The notes under the pieces were generated by a model. That model saw only the letters and a program-made list of their open reading frames with translations, searched no databases and had not been told where the DNA came from. A DNA stretch of 64,000 bases, from positions 434,001 through 498,000 of the forward strand of contig NZ_RAQM01000007.1 in the NCBI RefSeq assembly GCF_003610735.1, given 5' to 3'. Below, one piece after another: positions 51,713-60,805 of the stretch; position 1 is the stretch's first letter; each line of letters starts with the position of its first letter. Made by a program: the position numbers and the translations under genes. The DNA is from Tenacibaculum lutimaris. Lineage in GTDB: Bacteria > Bacteroidota > Bacteroidia > Flavobacteriales > Flavobacteriaceae.

Positions 51713-51741
51713 CAATTTAAATTAAATCTAAATAAAAACTA

Positions 51742-54126
51742 ATGAGAATTTACGTGTTTATAACTACGTTATTATTAACCTCTGGGCTGTTTGCTCAATC
51801 TAGTTTAAAAGGGCAGATAAAAGATGAGCAAGGTCAACCAATTTATGGAGCGAATGTATTTATATCAGATCTTCAAAAAGGAACAACTTCTGATTCTAAC
51901 GGTAACTTATTATTAACAGATATTAAAGAAGGTGTTTGGAAGGTAACATTTAGTATGGTAGGATTTCAAACTATAACAAAAGAGATAACATTTACTCAAA
52001 ATAGTGCAGTTGAGATAGTACAAGTACTAAAAGAAAATGAAGAGAGTTTAAACGAAGTTGTTGTTTCAGCTAGTAGGCGTTCAGAATATCTCTCAGAGAT
52101 ACCAGCATCAATAACTGTTGTCAACCAAAAACAGTTAGTAGATTTATCAAATTCAACAACCAATATTAATGAAATATTAGAATTTACAGTTCCTGGTTTA
52201 GCAGTATCTACAGGAACTTTTTCTAACTGGGGACAAACATTACGTGGTCGTTCTTTGTTGGTGATGATTGATGGTGTTCCGCAATCTACTCCGTTACGTA
52301 ATGGTCAATTAGGAATAAAATCGGTAAGTCCTAACGATATTAGTCGAGTAGAGGTTATTAAAGGAGCAACGTCTATTTTTGGAAATGGAGGAAATGGAGG
52401 TTTTATAAATTATATTACCAAGAAGCCAAATGCAAGTAAAAAAATTGAAGGAACTACCAATATTTGGGGAACTTCTAATTTGGCAAAAACCAAAGGAGCT
52501 CTCGGATTTGGAGCTTATCAATCACTGCGTGGAAAAATAGATAAATTCAACTATTATGTAAGTGGAAGTTATGAGGAAACAGGAAATAAATATGATGCAA
52601 ATGGTAAAGTTATACTTCCTACTTATGGGTTGGATAATACAAGAATTTATACTGCTTTAGCTAAATTAGAGTATGAAATATCTGATAGGCAAAAAATAAG
52701 TATTGGAGGAAATTTATATAATTCTTTACAAGACACACCTTTTATACCTGTTCAAGGATCTTTTGAAGTATATAATGAGAATGGAGATTATACCTTGACA
52801 CCTGGTTATGGTGTTGAAGGATCTATTGAAGGACAAGAACCTACAGGATCTAAACTGTATAATGGTAATTTAAAATATAACTTAAATAATATTTTTGATG
52901 GTACAACAGATTTTACAGCTGATGTGTATTATCAAAAAACAAAAAACATATTCTTTTATTCAGACAAATTTGAAAATGGAGGTCAATCAGTAATTAATGC
53001 AGAAAAGTATGGTTTAAGACCAAATTTTAACACTACACTTACTCCAAGTGAATCAACTGAAATCACATTAACCTATGGTTTGGATTTGTTAAAAGATAAA
53101 ACCAATCAAGGATTGTTAGATGGTAGATTATGGGTGCCAAATATTGATATGTTTAGTTGGGCACAATACGTACAATCTACAATTAAATTTAACGATGAAT
53201 GGGTTTTAAAAGTAGGGTTAAGATATGACGATATGAATCTTACAATAGATGATTATAATACCTTACCATATTCACCTTTAGGAGACGGTAATTTTAATTC
53301 GTCTGTGGCAGTAAAGGGAGGAGAAATAGGGTTTGATAATTTAGCTTTCAATGCTGGTGTTAGGTATATTAAACATCAAGAGTTTATTCCTTATGTAAGC
53401 TACTCTCAAGGTTTCTCAATTGCTGATTTAGGTTCTGTTTTACGTTCTGCGACGGCTGATAATATTGAAGATATTCAATTAGAACCAGCTGTAACTAAAA
53501 ATTATGAGTTCGGGTTTTTATCAAAGTTCAAAAACTTTAGATTAGAGGCTGTAGGATATTACAGTGTTTCTAATTTAGGAACAGGGGTTGTATTTGATGA
53601 AAATATAAATTCTTTTGTGCCATCAAAAAAGCCACAGAATATTTATGGTGGAGAAGTAGCAATTGACTATACTGCTTTTGATAATAAATTACAAGTAGGA
53701 ACATCATATTCTTACGTTGAAGGTGTTACTCATAATGTGGGGGATGAAAACAACTTAACTTATTTAGGAGGAGATGTTATTTCAGCACCTAAGTTAACAG
53801 CTTATGTAACATGGTTACCAACAAATAAAATAAGTACCTCTTTACGAATGACTAATTTAGGAAATAGAAGTCGTTTTAATTCGTATTTAGATGCAAACGA
53901 TAATTATACGTTTAGACATACACAATTTCCAGTAGAAGGATACACTTTACTTAATTGGTCTATGAACTATAAACTGCAAGAAAATATATCGGTTTCATTA
54001 GCCGTAAATAACTTGTTAAACGAATATTATTTACCAGCAAGATCACAATGGGCAGCACCTTTAAGAACTTTTACTGGTACAGGTGAAGGAACAAACGCTA
54101 AATTAAGTGTATTGTATAACTTCTAA
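51742..54126 (+). CDS. TonB-dependent siderophore receptor
   Basis: This 794-aa outer-membrane receptor has a signal peptide (ending LFAQ), a carboxypeptidase-regulatory-like domain (SSLKGQIKDEQGQPIYGANVFI), a TonB box and plug (EVVVSASRRSEYLSEIPASITVV, TLRGRSLLVMIDGVP) and a barrel ending LSVLYNF. The plug carries SNPSIFGNG-like features of FhuA/FpvA-type receptors. The downstream PepSY membrane protein gene fits a ferric-siderophore uptake and reduction pair. The ligand is unknown. TATATTTG lies 29 nt upstream; no clear Fur box is visible by eye. Confidence 0.9.
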   Translation: MRIYVFITTLLLTSGLFAQSSLKGQIKDEQGQPIYGANVFISDLQKGTTSDSNGNLLLTDIKEGVWKVTFSMVGFQTITKEITFTQNSAVEIVQVLKENEESLNEVVVSASRRSEYLSEIPASITVVNQKQLVDLSNSTTNINEILEFTVPGLAVSTGTFSNWGQTLRGRSLLVMIDGVPQSTPLRNGQLGIKSVSPNDISRVEVIKGATSIFGNGGNGGFINYITKKPNASKKIEGTTNIWGTSNLAKTKGALGFGAYQSLRGKIDKFNYYVSGSYEETGNKYDANGKVILPTYGLDNTRIYTALAKLEYEISDRQKISIGGNLYNSLQDTPFIPVQGSFEVYNENGDYTLTPGYGVEGSIEGQEPTGSKLYNGNLKYNLNNIFDGTTDFTADVYYQKTKNIFFYSDKFENGGQSVINAEKYGLRPNFNTTLTPSESTEITLTYGLDLLKDKTNQGLLDGRLWVPNIDMFSWAQYVQSTIKFNDEWVLKVGLRYDDMNLTIDDYNTLPYSPLGDGNFNSSVAVKGGEIGFDNLAFNAGVRYIKHQEFIPYVSYSQGFSIADLGSVLRSATADNIEDIQLEPAVTKNYEFGFLSKFKNFRLEAVGYYSVSNLGTGVVFDENINSFVPSKKPQNIYGGEVAIDYTAFDNKLQVGTSYSYVEGVTHNVGDENNLTYLGGDVISAPKLTAYVTWLPTNKISTSLRMTNLGNRSRFNSYLDANDNYTFRHTQFPVEGYTLLNWSMNYKLQENISVSLAVNNLLNEYYLPARSQWAAPLRTFTGTGEGTNAKLSVLYNF

Positions 54127-54143
54127 GAGAGTTAATAAGGTCT

Positions 54144-54198
54144 TACATTTGCAAAAATTATAAACCCAGTGTCTATTTTATTTTAGGCTCTGGGTTTT
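54144..54198 (+). promoter_or_regulatory. -7 box plus hairpin between receptor and PepSY gene
   Basis: TACATTTG (54144-54151) is an exact -7 box. It is followed by AAACCCAG (54162-54169) / CTGGGTTT (54190-54197) and a T/A-rich tail. The hairpin may terminate the receptor mRNA, or attenuate a transcript from this promoter into the PepSY gene. Confidence 0.5.
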
Positions 54199-54216
54199 AA
54201 AAATAAAAGATATCAA

Positions 54217-55299
54217 TTGCAGCAGATACATAAAATAATTTGGAAAATACACCTATGGCTGGGTCTTAGCTGTGGGATTATTGCATCATTTTCAGGCTTA
54301 ACGGGATCATTGTATGTTTGGCAACCTGAAATAACTTCATTACTGAATTCCAAATTATTAAAGGTTGAAGATTTTTCTAAAATAAAAGAAAAAACAATTT
54401 TAAATTCTGCGTATTTTTTAGCTGCGCAGAATGAAGGAAAAGTAAATATAGTTTTTTTGCCTTACAGAGAGCAGCAAACAATTTCAATAAATTATAAAAA
54501 CGGAAAAACATTGTATTATCACCCGAAAACAAGAGTTTTTTTAGGTGAAAAATCGGTATCAATACAGTTTTTTGAAATACTTTTGAAGTTACACCGTACA
54601 TTAGGAATACCTACAATAGGTAAGTATATTATAGGCACAAGTGCTTTGTTATTCTGTTTCTTCTTGTTAACAACAGGGTTTTACATGTGGTGGAAAGCAT
54701 ATAAAAATAACCTATCAAAAGGATTTACGATGAAGTGGAAACCTAAAAAGAAACGTTTTCATTTCAATTTACATAAAGTATTCGGAATTTATTTTTTGCT
54801 GCCATTAATGATAATTGCATTTACAGGAGGTTACTTTACGTATCATAAAACCTATAAATCAGCTTTGTCTATTTTTAATGGTTCAGATAAAATAATCTTG
54901 GATAATGAAGCAAAACAAGCTAAGATTTTTTCCTTGGAAGAGGCAGTATTACAAACCGATGGAAAATATGTATTAAGAGCTATTTATTATCCGAAAGACA
55001 GTTTAGGAGTTTATAAACTAAGATATATAAAAGATCGATTTATCAAATCAGGACTTAGAAGAACAAAAGAAATGGAGCTAAATCAACAAGGTAAGTTGCG
55101 AACGTTATCAAGTTTTGATTTTGATCCAAATAATAATAGGATAGCAGCTCAGTTTTATCCAATACATATAGGAGAAATAGTTGGGATATTAGGTAGGGTT
55201 CTCGTGTTTATATCAGGCTTGGTGCCATTGGTTTTGTTAATCACGGGGTTTAAGGTTTATAGTTCAAAAACTAAACGATTAAAAAAGATTGTTAATTAA
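54217..55299 (+). CDS. PepSY-associated membrane protein (siderophore reductase type)
   Basis: This 360-aa inner-membrane protein belongs to the PepSY_TM family (COG3182-like). The N-terminal IHLWLGLSCGIIASFSGLTGSLYVWQPEI, then the histidine-bearing KLHRTLGIPTIGKYIIGTSALLFCFFLL and the third HLKVFGIYFLLPL-like helix are the usual signature. Four membrane helices with conserved His and Arg suggest haem-linked ferric reduction. The first ORF codon is TTG at 54217, since no ATG lies ahead of the conserved IHKIIWKIHLW; the true start is therefore uncertain. It follows the receptor and probably reduces the imported iron. Confidence 0.85.
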   Translation: MQQIHKIIWKIHLWLGLSCGIIASFSGLTGSLYVWQPEITSLLNSKLLKVEDFSKIKEKTILNSAYFLAAQNEGKVNIVFLPYREQQTISINYKNGKTLYYHPKTRVFLGEKSVSIQFFEILLKLHRTLGIPTIGKYIIGTSALLFCFFLLTTGFYMWWKAYKNNLSKGFTMKWKPKKKRFHFNLHKVFGIYFLLPLMIIAFTGGYFTYHKTYKSALSIFNGSDKIILDNEAKQAKIFSLEEAVLQTDGKYVLRAIYYPKDSLGVYKLRYIKDRFIKSGLRRTKEMELNQQGKLRTLSSFDFDPNNNRIAAQFYPIHIGEIVGILGRVLVFISGLVPLVLLITGFKVYSSKTKRLKKIVN

Positions 55300-55378
55300 C
55301 ATTTTTCTTAGAGGTAGTAGCTGAATTTGTTTTCATATTTGCTTACTAAAAATCTTATCTTCGCCCAAAAAATATTTT

Positions 55379-56320
55379 ATGAGCATTCTATACATTATTA
55401 TTGGTTTAACATTGTTGGTTTTAGGAGGGAATTGGCTGTTGAAAGCAGCGGTAGGTTTGTCGCTAAAACTACATATACCAAAAATAGTAATAGGTATGAC
55501 GGTAGTGTCTTTTGCTACTTCAGCACCAGAATTAATAGTAAGTATAAAATCAGCTTTAGATGGAGCTACAGGACTAGCTGTAGGAAATGTAATTGGTTCT
55601 AATATTGCAAACTTAGGTTTAGTGTTAGGTATAACAGTAATACTATCTTCAATTGATGTAGAAAAAAGTTTTTACAAGACTGATTGGCCAGTAATGATGA
55701 TTGCTTCTGTAATGTTGTATTTTTTTATTGTAAATGATAAAACAATTCAATTTTATGAAGGAGTGATTCTGTTTACAACACTTATAGTTTTTTTAATTTA
55801 CCTTTTACGTTTTCAAAAGCAAGCAGTTGTTGATGAAATGCCTGAAGATGATGAGGATTTACCATTGTATAAAATAGCGTTGTTTTTAGCTATTGGAGGA
55901 GTAGGATTATGGGGTGGTTCAGAATTATTGATTAATGGTTCGGTAGCTATGGCACAACATTTTGGAGTGAGTGATGCGATTATTGGAGTTACAGTTGTTT
56001 CAGTAGGAACCAGTGTTCCTGAGTTAGCGGCATCAATTATTGCAGTATTAAAGAAAGAAAAAGCAATATCATTGGGTAACCTAGTAGGGTCTAATGTGTT
56101 TAATATTTTAGCTGTATTAGGAATTACGGCAATGATTACTCCAGTAGAAGTAAAACCAGATGCTTATAGTTTAATTAATAATGATATTTATTGGATGTTA
56201 GGTGTTTCGTTTGCAATATTGCCGTTAGTGTTTATTCCTAAAGGATTACGTTTAGGGTGGAGAGATGGAGTTTTATTGTTGGCTTCTTACATCATTTTTG
56301 TATATCTAACAATCTCATAA
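55379..56320 (+). CDS. Calcium/sodium antiporter (CaCA family)
   Basis: This 313-aa inner-membrane exchanger has two inverted repeats of about five helices each. The alpha-repeat signatures are SFATSAPELIVSIKSALDGATGLAVGNVIGSNIANLGLVLG and SVGTSVPELAASIIAVLKKEKAISLGNLVGSNVFNILAVLG, where the G-N and E residues bind cations. A central acidic cytoplasmic loop (DEMPEDDEDL) is typical. It exchanges Ca2+ for Na+ or K+. It is monocistronic and followed by a bidirectional terminator. Confidence 0.93.
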   Translation: MSILYIIIGLTLLVLGGNWLLKAAVGLSLKLHIPKIVIGMTVVSFATSAPELIVSIKSALDGATGLAVGNVIGSNIANLGLVLGITVILSSIDVEKSFYKTDWPVMMIASVMLYFFIVNDKTIQFYEGVILFTTLIVFLIYLLRFQKQAVVDEMPEDDEDLPLYKIALFLAIGGVGLWGGSELLINGSVAMAQHFGVSDAIIGVTVVSVGTSVPELAASIIAVLKKEKAISLGNLVGSNVFNILAVLGITAMITPVEVKPDAYSLINNDIYWMLGVSFAILPLVFIPKGLRLGWRDGVLLLASYIIFVYLTIS

Positions 56321-56337
56321 AGATAAAATCAAGACAT

Positions 56338-56366
56338 AAAAAAGCCGCTTTTAAGCGGCTTTTTTT
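56338..56366. terminator. Bidirectional terminator between Ca/Na antiporter and glnA
   Basis: AAGCCGCTT / AAGCGGCTT with a 2-nt centre and flanking A- and T-runs. It serves both convergent genes. Confidence 0.92.
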
Positions 56367-56394
56367 AGTTGGTTGTGTTGTTGGTGTATGTTAA

Positions 56395-57405
56395 TTATAT
56401 CTTAGCACTTTTTACAGTCTTGATAATTCTTCCAGCTACTTTATATGGATCAGCATTTGAAGCAGGTCTTCTGTCTTCTAACCAACCTTTCCATCCTTTT
56501 TCAACTGTGATAATAGGAATACGGATTGAAGCACCTCTATCAGAAACTCCATAACTGAAATCAGATACGTGGGCAGTTTCATGTAATCCAGTTAAACGCT
56601 CATCGTTATAAGCTCCATAAACATCAATATGCTTTTCAGCAACAGGTCTGAATGCTTCACAAATAGCTTCATAAGTTTCTTTAGAACCACAAGTTCTTAA
56701 AGTAGTGTTAGAGAAGTTAGCGTGCATACCAGAACCGTTCCAGTCTCCTTTAATTGGTTTTGGATGGTATTCAATGTAGTAACCGTACTTTTCAGTTAAA
56801 CGATCTAATAAATAACGAGCTACCCAAATTTCATCCCCAGCTTTTTTAGCTCCTTTCGCGAATAATTGGAACTCCCATTGTCCTGGAGCAACCTCTTGAT
56901 TAATTCCTTCGAAATTTAATCCTGCTTTGATACATAAATCAGCGTGCTCTTCAACAAAATCTCTTCCCCAAGTGTATCTTCCACCTACAGAACAGTAATA
57001 TTTTCCTTGAGGTCCAGGGAATCCACCACGTGGGAATCCTAAAGGTAAATCAGTTTTAGTATCCATTAAGAAATACTCTTGTTCAAATCCGAACCAAAAA
57101 TCATTGTTGTCGTCGTCAATAGTAGCACGAGCGTTAGATGCGTGTGGAGTTCCGTCAGCATTTAAAACTTCAGCCATTACTAAGTATCCATTTTCTCTCG
57201 CAGGATCAGGATAAATAGCAACAGGTTTTAATAAACAGTCAGATGCTCCTCCTGATGCTTGCTCAGTAGAACTTCCGTCAAAAGACCACATAGAGCAATC
57301 TTCTAATTTACCGCTAAAGTTTTCTTCAACTTTAGTTTTACTACGCATGTTTTGAGTTGGTTCATGACCATCTAACCAAATGTATTCTAATTTTGATTTA
57401 CTCAT
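56395..57405 (-). CDS. glnA: Glutamine synthetase, type II (eukaryotic-like)
   Basis: The enzyme makes glutamine from glutamate, ammonia and ATP (EC 6.3.1.2). The 336-aa length and motifs are those of GSII: WSFDGSSTEQASG, the FGFEQEYFLMD metal site, APGQWEFQLF and a C-terminal RRPASNADPYKV. It lacks the adenylylation tyrosine loop of GSI. It is divergent from the GSIII gene across 197 nt that contain a palindrome and repeats of AGGGGT. Having both GSII and GSIII next to each other is noteworthy. Confidence 0.94.
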   Translation of the reverse strand: MSKSKLEYIWLDGHEPTQNMRSKTKVEENFSGKLEDCSMWSFDGSSTEQASGGASDCLLKPVAIYPDPARENGYLVMAEVLNADGTPHASNARATIDDDNNDFWFGFEQEYFLMDTKTDLPLGFPRGGFPGPQGKYYCSVGGRYTWGRDFVEEHADLCIKAGLNFEGINQEVAPGQWEFQLFAKGAKKAGDEIWVARYLLDRLTEKYGYYIEYHPKPIKGDWNGSGMHANFSNTTLRTCGSKETYEAICEAFRPVAEKHIDVYGAYNDERLTGLHETAHVSDFSYGVSDRGASIRIPIITVEKGWKGWLEDRRPASNADPYKVAGRIIKTVKSAKI

Positions 57406-57476
57406 GATTTTTGTTTTTGTGTTGTTATGGAATTAAATACGATGCAAAAGTGAGTATTTTTTTTGTTAGAGCAAAA

Positions 57477-57542
57477 TTTTTAGGGGTATTATTGTTTAAA
57501 ATTAACTTTAAGTTAATTTAACCCCTGTTTTTTTAGGGGTAT
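57477..57542. promoter_or_regulatory. Shared control region of GSII and GSIII
   Basis: Two direct copies of TTTTTAGGGGTAT (57477-57489 and 57530-57542) flank a 15-bp palindrome TTAACTT-T-AAGTTAA and an inverted ACCCCT (57520-57525). The arrangement suggests a nitrogen-responsive operator serving both promoters. The GSIII -7 box TATTTTTG is at 57566-57573. Confidence 0.45.
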
Positions 57543-57565
57543 GTGTTTTAAAGGTAAAAATTATG

Positions 57566-57573
57566 TATTTTTG
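57566..57573 (+). promoter_or_regulatory. -7 box for GSIII (TATTTTTG)
   Basis: Exact TAnnTTTG. Transcription would begin at about 57580, which excludes the ATG at 57576 as start and favours 57603. Confidence 0.6.
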
Positions 57574-57602
57574 AAATGTTTAACTTTTATACCTTATTAT
57601 AT

Positions 57603-59783
57603 ATGTCAGTTTTAAGATTCAGTGCATTACAAGAGGTTTTACATAGAAAACCTATCGTTGTAGAAGAAAAAGAACGCCGTTCGGAATTGTTTGGCAAAAA
57701 CGTATTTAACGAACAAGCGATGCGTCAACATATGACAAAAGAAGCTTACCAAAGTGTTATGGATGCAATTGAGTTTGGGACGAAGATAGATAGAACAACT
57801 GCAGATCAAATTGCAGTAAGTATGAAAGATTGGGCCTTATCTAAAGGAGCAACACATTATACACACTGGTTTCAACCATTAACAGGATCTACGGCAGAAA
57901 AACACGATGCATTTTTTGAAACTATTGATGGAGGTGCGATGGAAAAGTTTGGAGGAGGTCAGTTAGTACAACAAGAGCCAGATGCATCGAGTTTTCCTAA
58001 TGGAGGAATCCGAAATACTTTTGAAGCACGTGGTTATACGGCATGGGATCCAACATCACCAGCATTTATTTATGGTACTACCTTATGCATTCCTACAGTT
58101 TTTGTAGCATATACAGGTGAAGCGTTAGATAATAAAGCACCATTATTAAGAGCATTGCAAGCAGTTGATACAGCAGCTACTGCCGTTTGTAAGTATTTTG
58201 ATAAGAATGTAAGTAAAGTAAATGCAACTTTAGGTTGGGAACAAGAATATTTTTTAATTGATACGGCATTAGCAGCAGCACGTCCTGATATTATGATGAC
58301 AGGAAGAGCGTTGCTAGGACATGCTCCGGCAAAAGGTCAGCAGCTAGATGATCATTATTTTGGGTCAATACCTACAAGAGTATTGAACTTTATGCGTGAT
58401 TTAGAACATGAATGTATGTTGTTAGGTGTTCCAGTTAAAACACGTCATAATGAAGTGGCACCAAATCAGTTTGAATTAGCCCCGATTTTTGAAGAAGCCA
58501 ATTTAGCGGTAGATCATAATTCATTATTAATGGATGTGATGGAAAAAGTATCGCAACGTCATAAGTTTAAAGTGTTATTCCACGAAAAGCCATTTGCAGG
58601 AATTAATGGTTCAGGAAAACATAATAACTGGAGTTTATCTACTAATACAGGAGTTAATTTGCTAAGTCCAGGCAAAACCCCGATGAAAAACTTACAGTTT
58701 TTAACTTTTTTTGTAAACACGATTAAAGCAGTTCATGATTACGAAGAGTTAATCAGAGCATCAATTGCGAGTGCAAGTAATGATCATCGTTTAGGGGCTA
58801 ATGAAGCACCTCCTGCTATTATCTCAGTTTTTATCGGAACACAATTATCTGAGGTATTGGATGAATTAGAGAACGTTACCAAAGGAAAATTATCACCAGA
58901 AGAAAAAACAGATTTAAAATTAAATATTGTAGGTAAAATTCCTGAGATTTTGTTAGATAATACGGATAGAAACAGGACTTCACCTTTTGCTTTTACAGGA
59001 AATAAATTTGAATTACGAGCAGTAGGTTCATGGGCTAACTGTGCAGGTCCAATGACTGTATTGAATACCATCATAGCAAGACAGTTAAATGAGTTTAAAG
59101 AAGAGGTTGATAAGTTAATTGATACAAAGAAACTTAAAAAAGATGAAGCAATCTTTAATGTGTTAAGAGAGTATATTAAAGCATCTAAGAATATTCGATT
59201 TGAAGGAGATGGTTATGGAGAAGCTTGGGAAAAAGAAGCAAAAATGAGAGGTTTATCAAATAATAAAACAACTCCAGAAGCTTTAAAAGCAAAAATTTCT
59301 AAGAAAGCAATTTCTCTTTTCGAAGAAATGGGCGTAATGAATAAGGTAGAGGTAGAAGCTCGCCATGAAATCGAGTTGGAAGAATATTCAAAAAAGATTC
59401 AAATTGAAAGTAGAGTATTAGGTGATATCGCTAGAAATCATATTATACCAACGGCCATTCAATACCAAAATACGTTGATAGAAAATGTAAGAGGCTTGAA
59501 AGAGATTTTTGGAAATAATTTTGAAAAATATGCCAATGAGCAAATCGATTTAATTCAAAAAATATCGCTTCATATAGCTGAAATTAATTCTAAAGTAGAA
59601 TTAATGATAGAAGAACGTAAAAAAGCTAATAAGCTAGAAGGGCAGAAAAATGCAGATGCATATTGTAATAAAGTAAAACCTTATTTTGATGAAATTCGTT
59701 ATCACTGTGATAAGTTAGAGTTAATGGTTGATGATAACCTTTGGCCTTTAACTAAGTATAGAGAGTTATTGTTTACTAGATAA
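57603..59783 (+). CDS. glnN: Glutamine synthetase, type III
   Basis: This enzyme of about 726 aa is the large GSIII form (EC 6.3.1.2), typical of Bacteroidota and cyanobacteria. It shows RRSELFGKNVFNEQAMRQHMT at the N-terminus, the THWFQPLTGSTAEKHDAF signature, the GWEQEYFLI metal site and KTRHNEVAPNQFELAPIFEEANLA. A KHNNWSLSTNTG motif and a long C-terminal helical domain follow. I start at ATG 57603 (MSVLRFSALQ); the frame's first ATG at 57576 lies before the likely transcription start. It is divergent from the GSII gene and its stop overlaps an acetyltransferase start. Confidence 0.95.
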   Translation: MSVLRFSALQEVLHRKPIVVEEKERRSELFGKNVFNEQAMRQHMTKEAYQSVMDAIEFGTKIDRTTADQIAVSMKDWALSKGATHYTHWFQPLTGSTAEKHDAFFETIDGGAMEKFGGGQLVQQEPDASSFPNGGIRNTFEARGYTAWDPTSPAFIYGTTLCIPTVFVAYTGEALDNKAPLLRALQAVDTAATAVCKYFDKNVSKVNATLGWEQEYFLIDTALAAARPDIMMTGRALLGHAPAKGQQLDDHYFGSIPTRVLNFMRDLEHECMLLGVPVKTRHNEVAPNQFELAPIFEEANLAVDHNSLLMDVMEKVSQRHKFKVLFHEKPFAGINGSGKHNNWSLSTNTGVNLLSPGKTPMKNLQFLTFFVNTIKAVHDYEELIRASIASASNDHRLGANEAPPAIISVFIGTQLSEVLDELENVTKGKLSPEEKTDLKLNIVGKIPEILLDNTDRNRTSPFAFTGNKFELRAVGSWANCAGPMTVLNTIIARQLNEFKEEVDKLIDTKKLKKDEAIFNVLREYIKASKNIRFEGDGYGEAWEKEAKMRGLSNNKTTPEALKAKISKKAISLFEEMGVMNKVEVEARHEIELEEYSKKIQIESRVLGDIARNHIIPTAIQYQNTLIENVRGLKEIFGNNFEKYANEQIDLIQKISLHIAEINSKVELMIEERKKANKLEGQKNADAYCNKVKPYFDEIRYHCDKLELMVDDNLWPLTKYRELLFTR

Positions 59784-60244
59784 TGAATGATAAAATAAGT
59801 TTAGAAAGATTAAATTCCACTCACGAGAGTTTTATTCGTCTAGTAAAAGAACTAGACGAATACCTCTCAGGAATTAACGGCGATCAAGATGCTTTTTTTA
59901 AGGAATTTAACAGGATAGATAAACTACAGTATGTAGTGGTGTGTTACATAAATAAGGTGGCGGCAGGTTGTGGTGCTTTTAAGCGAATTGATGATAGAAC
60001 TGTTGAGGTTAAACGTATGTACGTTAAACCAATATACAGAGGAAAAAATATAGCAACCTTGATTTTAAAAGAACTGGAAGAATGGGCAAGAGAAGAGCAG
60101 TTTAGCTCTGTTGTTTTAGAAACTAGTAAAACCATGCAGCCAGCGGTACATTTGTATAAGAAAAATGAATATGATGTTATACCGAACTATGGCCCTTATA
60201 AAGTTGTAGAATCAAGTATATGCTTTAAAAAAACATTGAACTAA
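59783..60244 (+). CDS. GNAT-family N-acetyltransferase
   Basis: This 153-aa protein has the GNAT fold. The acetyl-CoA-binding motif A is VKRMYVKPIYRGKNIATLILKELEEWA (Q/R-x-x-G-x-G/A type) and motif B is the C-terminal YKKNEYDVIPNYGPY. Its ATG overlaps the GSIII stop (TAATG), so the genes are coupled. Substrate unknown. A link to glutamine metabolism is possible from the operon only. Confidence 0.85.
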   Translation: MNDKISLERLNSTHESFIRLVKELDEYLSGINGDQDAFFKEFNRIDKLQYVVVCYINKVAAGCGAFKRIDDRTVEVKRMYVKPIYRGKNIATLILKELEEWAREEQFSSVVLETSKTMQPAVHLYKKNEYDVIPNYGPYKVVESSICFKKTLN

Positions 60245-60263
60245 ATAGTTTAAGGTAAATAAT

Positions 60264-60758
60264 ATGATAGAGGTAGTTAAACTTACTCAAAATCATTGGA
60301 AGGAAGTAGCTGAAATTTATAAAGAAGGTATCGCTACAAAAAATGCTACGTTTAGAACAACAGTTCCTAGTTGGGAGGAATGGGGTGTGTCACATCATCA
60401 ACATTCCCGATTAGTGGCAGTAGAAGAAAATAAAGTGTTGGGTTGGTGTGCTATAGCTCCTGTATCAACAAGATTTGAATATAGAGGAGTAGCAGAAGTA
60501 AGTGTTTATGTGAAGTTAGGAGTATTAGGAAAAGGTGTAGGAAGCTTATTGATGGATGCTGTTGTAAAATCTTCAGAAGAGAATGGTATTTGGACGTTAT
60601 ATTCAAGTTTATTTCCCGAAAACGAAGCAAGTGTTAAACTACATGTTAAATATGGCTTTCGAAAGATAGGTTATCGAGAAAAAATAGCAGAATTAGATGG
60701 AGTGTGGAGAGATACCGTATTGTATGAAAGACGAAGTAAAAAACAATATTTACTTTGA
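60264..60758 (+). CDS. Phosphinothricin-type N-acetyltransferase (PAT/GNAT)
   Basis: This 164-aa protein belongs to the PAT branch of GNAT: VKLTQNHWKEVAEIYKEGIATKNATFRTTVPSWEEW, LGWCAIAPVSTRFEYRGVAEVSVYV and the cofactor motif LGKGVGSLLMDAVV. PAT-like proteins acetylate phosphinothricin or methionine sulfone; many act on other amines or glutamine analogues. Its position behind GSIII, the target of phosphinothricin, is suggestive, but this family is often annotated too specifically. It follows the first acetyltransferase gene by 19 nt. Confidence 0.85.
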   Translation: MIEVVKLTQNHWKEVAEIYKEGIATKNATFRTTVPSWEEWGVSHHQHSRLVAVEENKVLGWCAIAPVSTRFEYRGVAEVSVYVKLGVLGKGVGSLLMDAVVKSSEENGIWTLYSSLFPENEASVKLHVKYGFRKIGYREKIAELDGVWRDTVLYERRSKKQYLL

Positions 60759-60805
60759 TAGTTTCCTGTTTTTAAAGTAATTTCGCGGCAACAACAACAC
60801 AACAC

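Larger units (their letters stand above)
51154..51741. other. Long AT-rich intergenic region before siderophore receptor
   Basis: No gene is supported. It contains a 9-bp inverted repeat TGAGCGAAG/CTTCGCTCA (51201-51227) flanked by AAAATGAC, resembling flavobacterial REP-like intergenic repeats, and the receptor's -7 box TATATTTG (51705-51712). No Fur box can be called with confidence. Confidence 0.5.

Noticed and set aside
55327..55602. 91-aa plus-strand ORF overlapping the Ca/Na antiporter
   Set aside because: It is in another frame of a clearly conserved gene and its sequence has no domain.
60264..60758. Specific phosphinothricin resistance gene
   Set aside because: PAT-like sequence alone is not proof; many family members acetylate other amines, so only the family is called.
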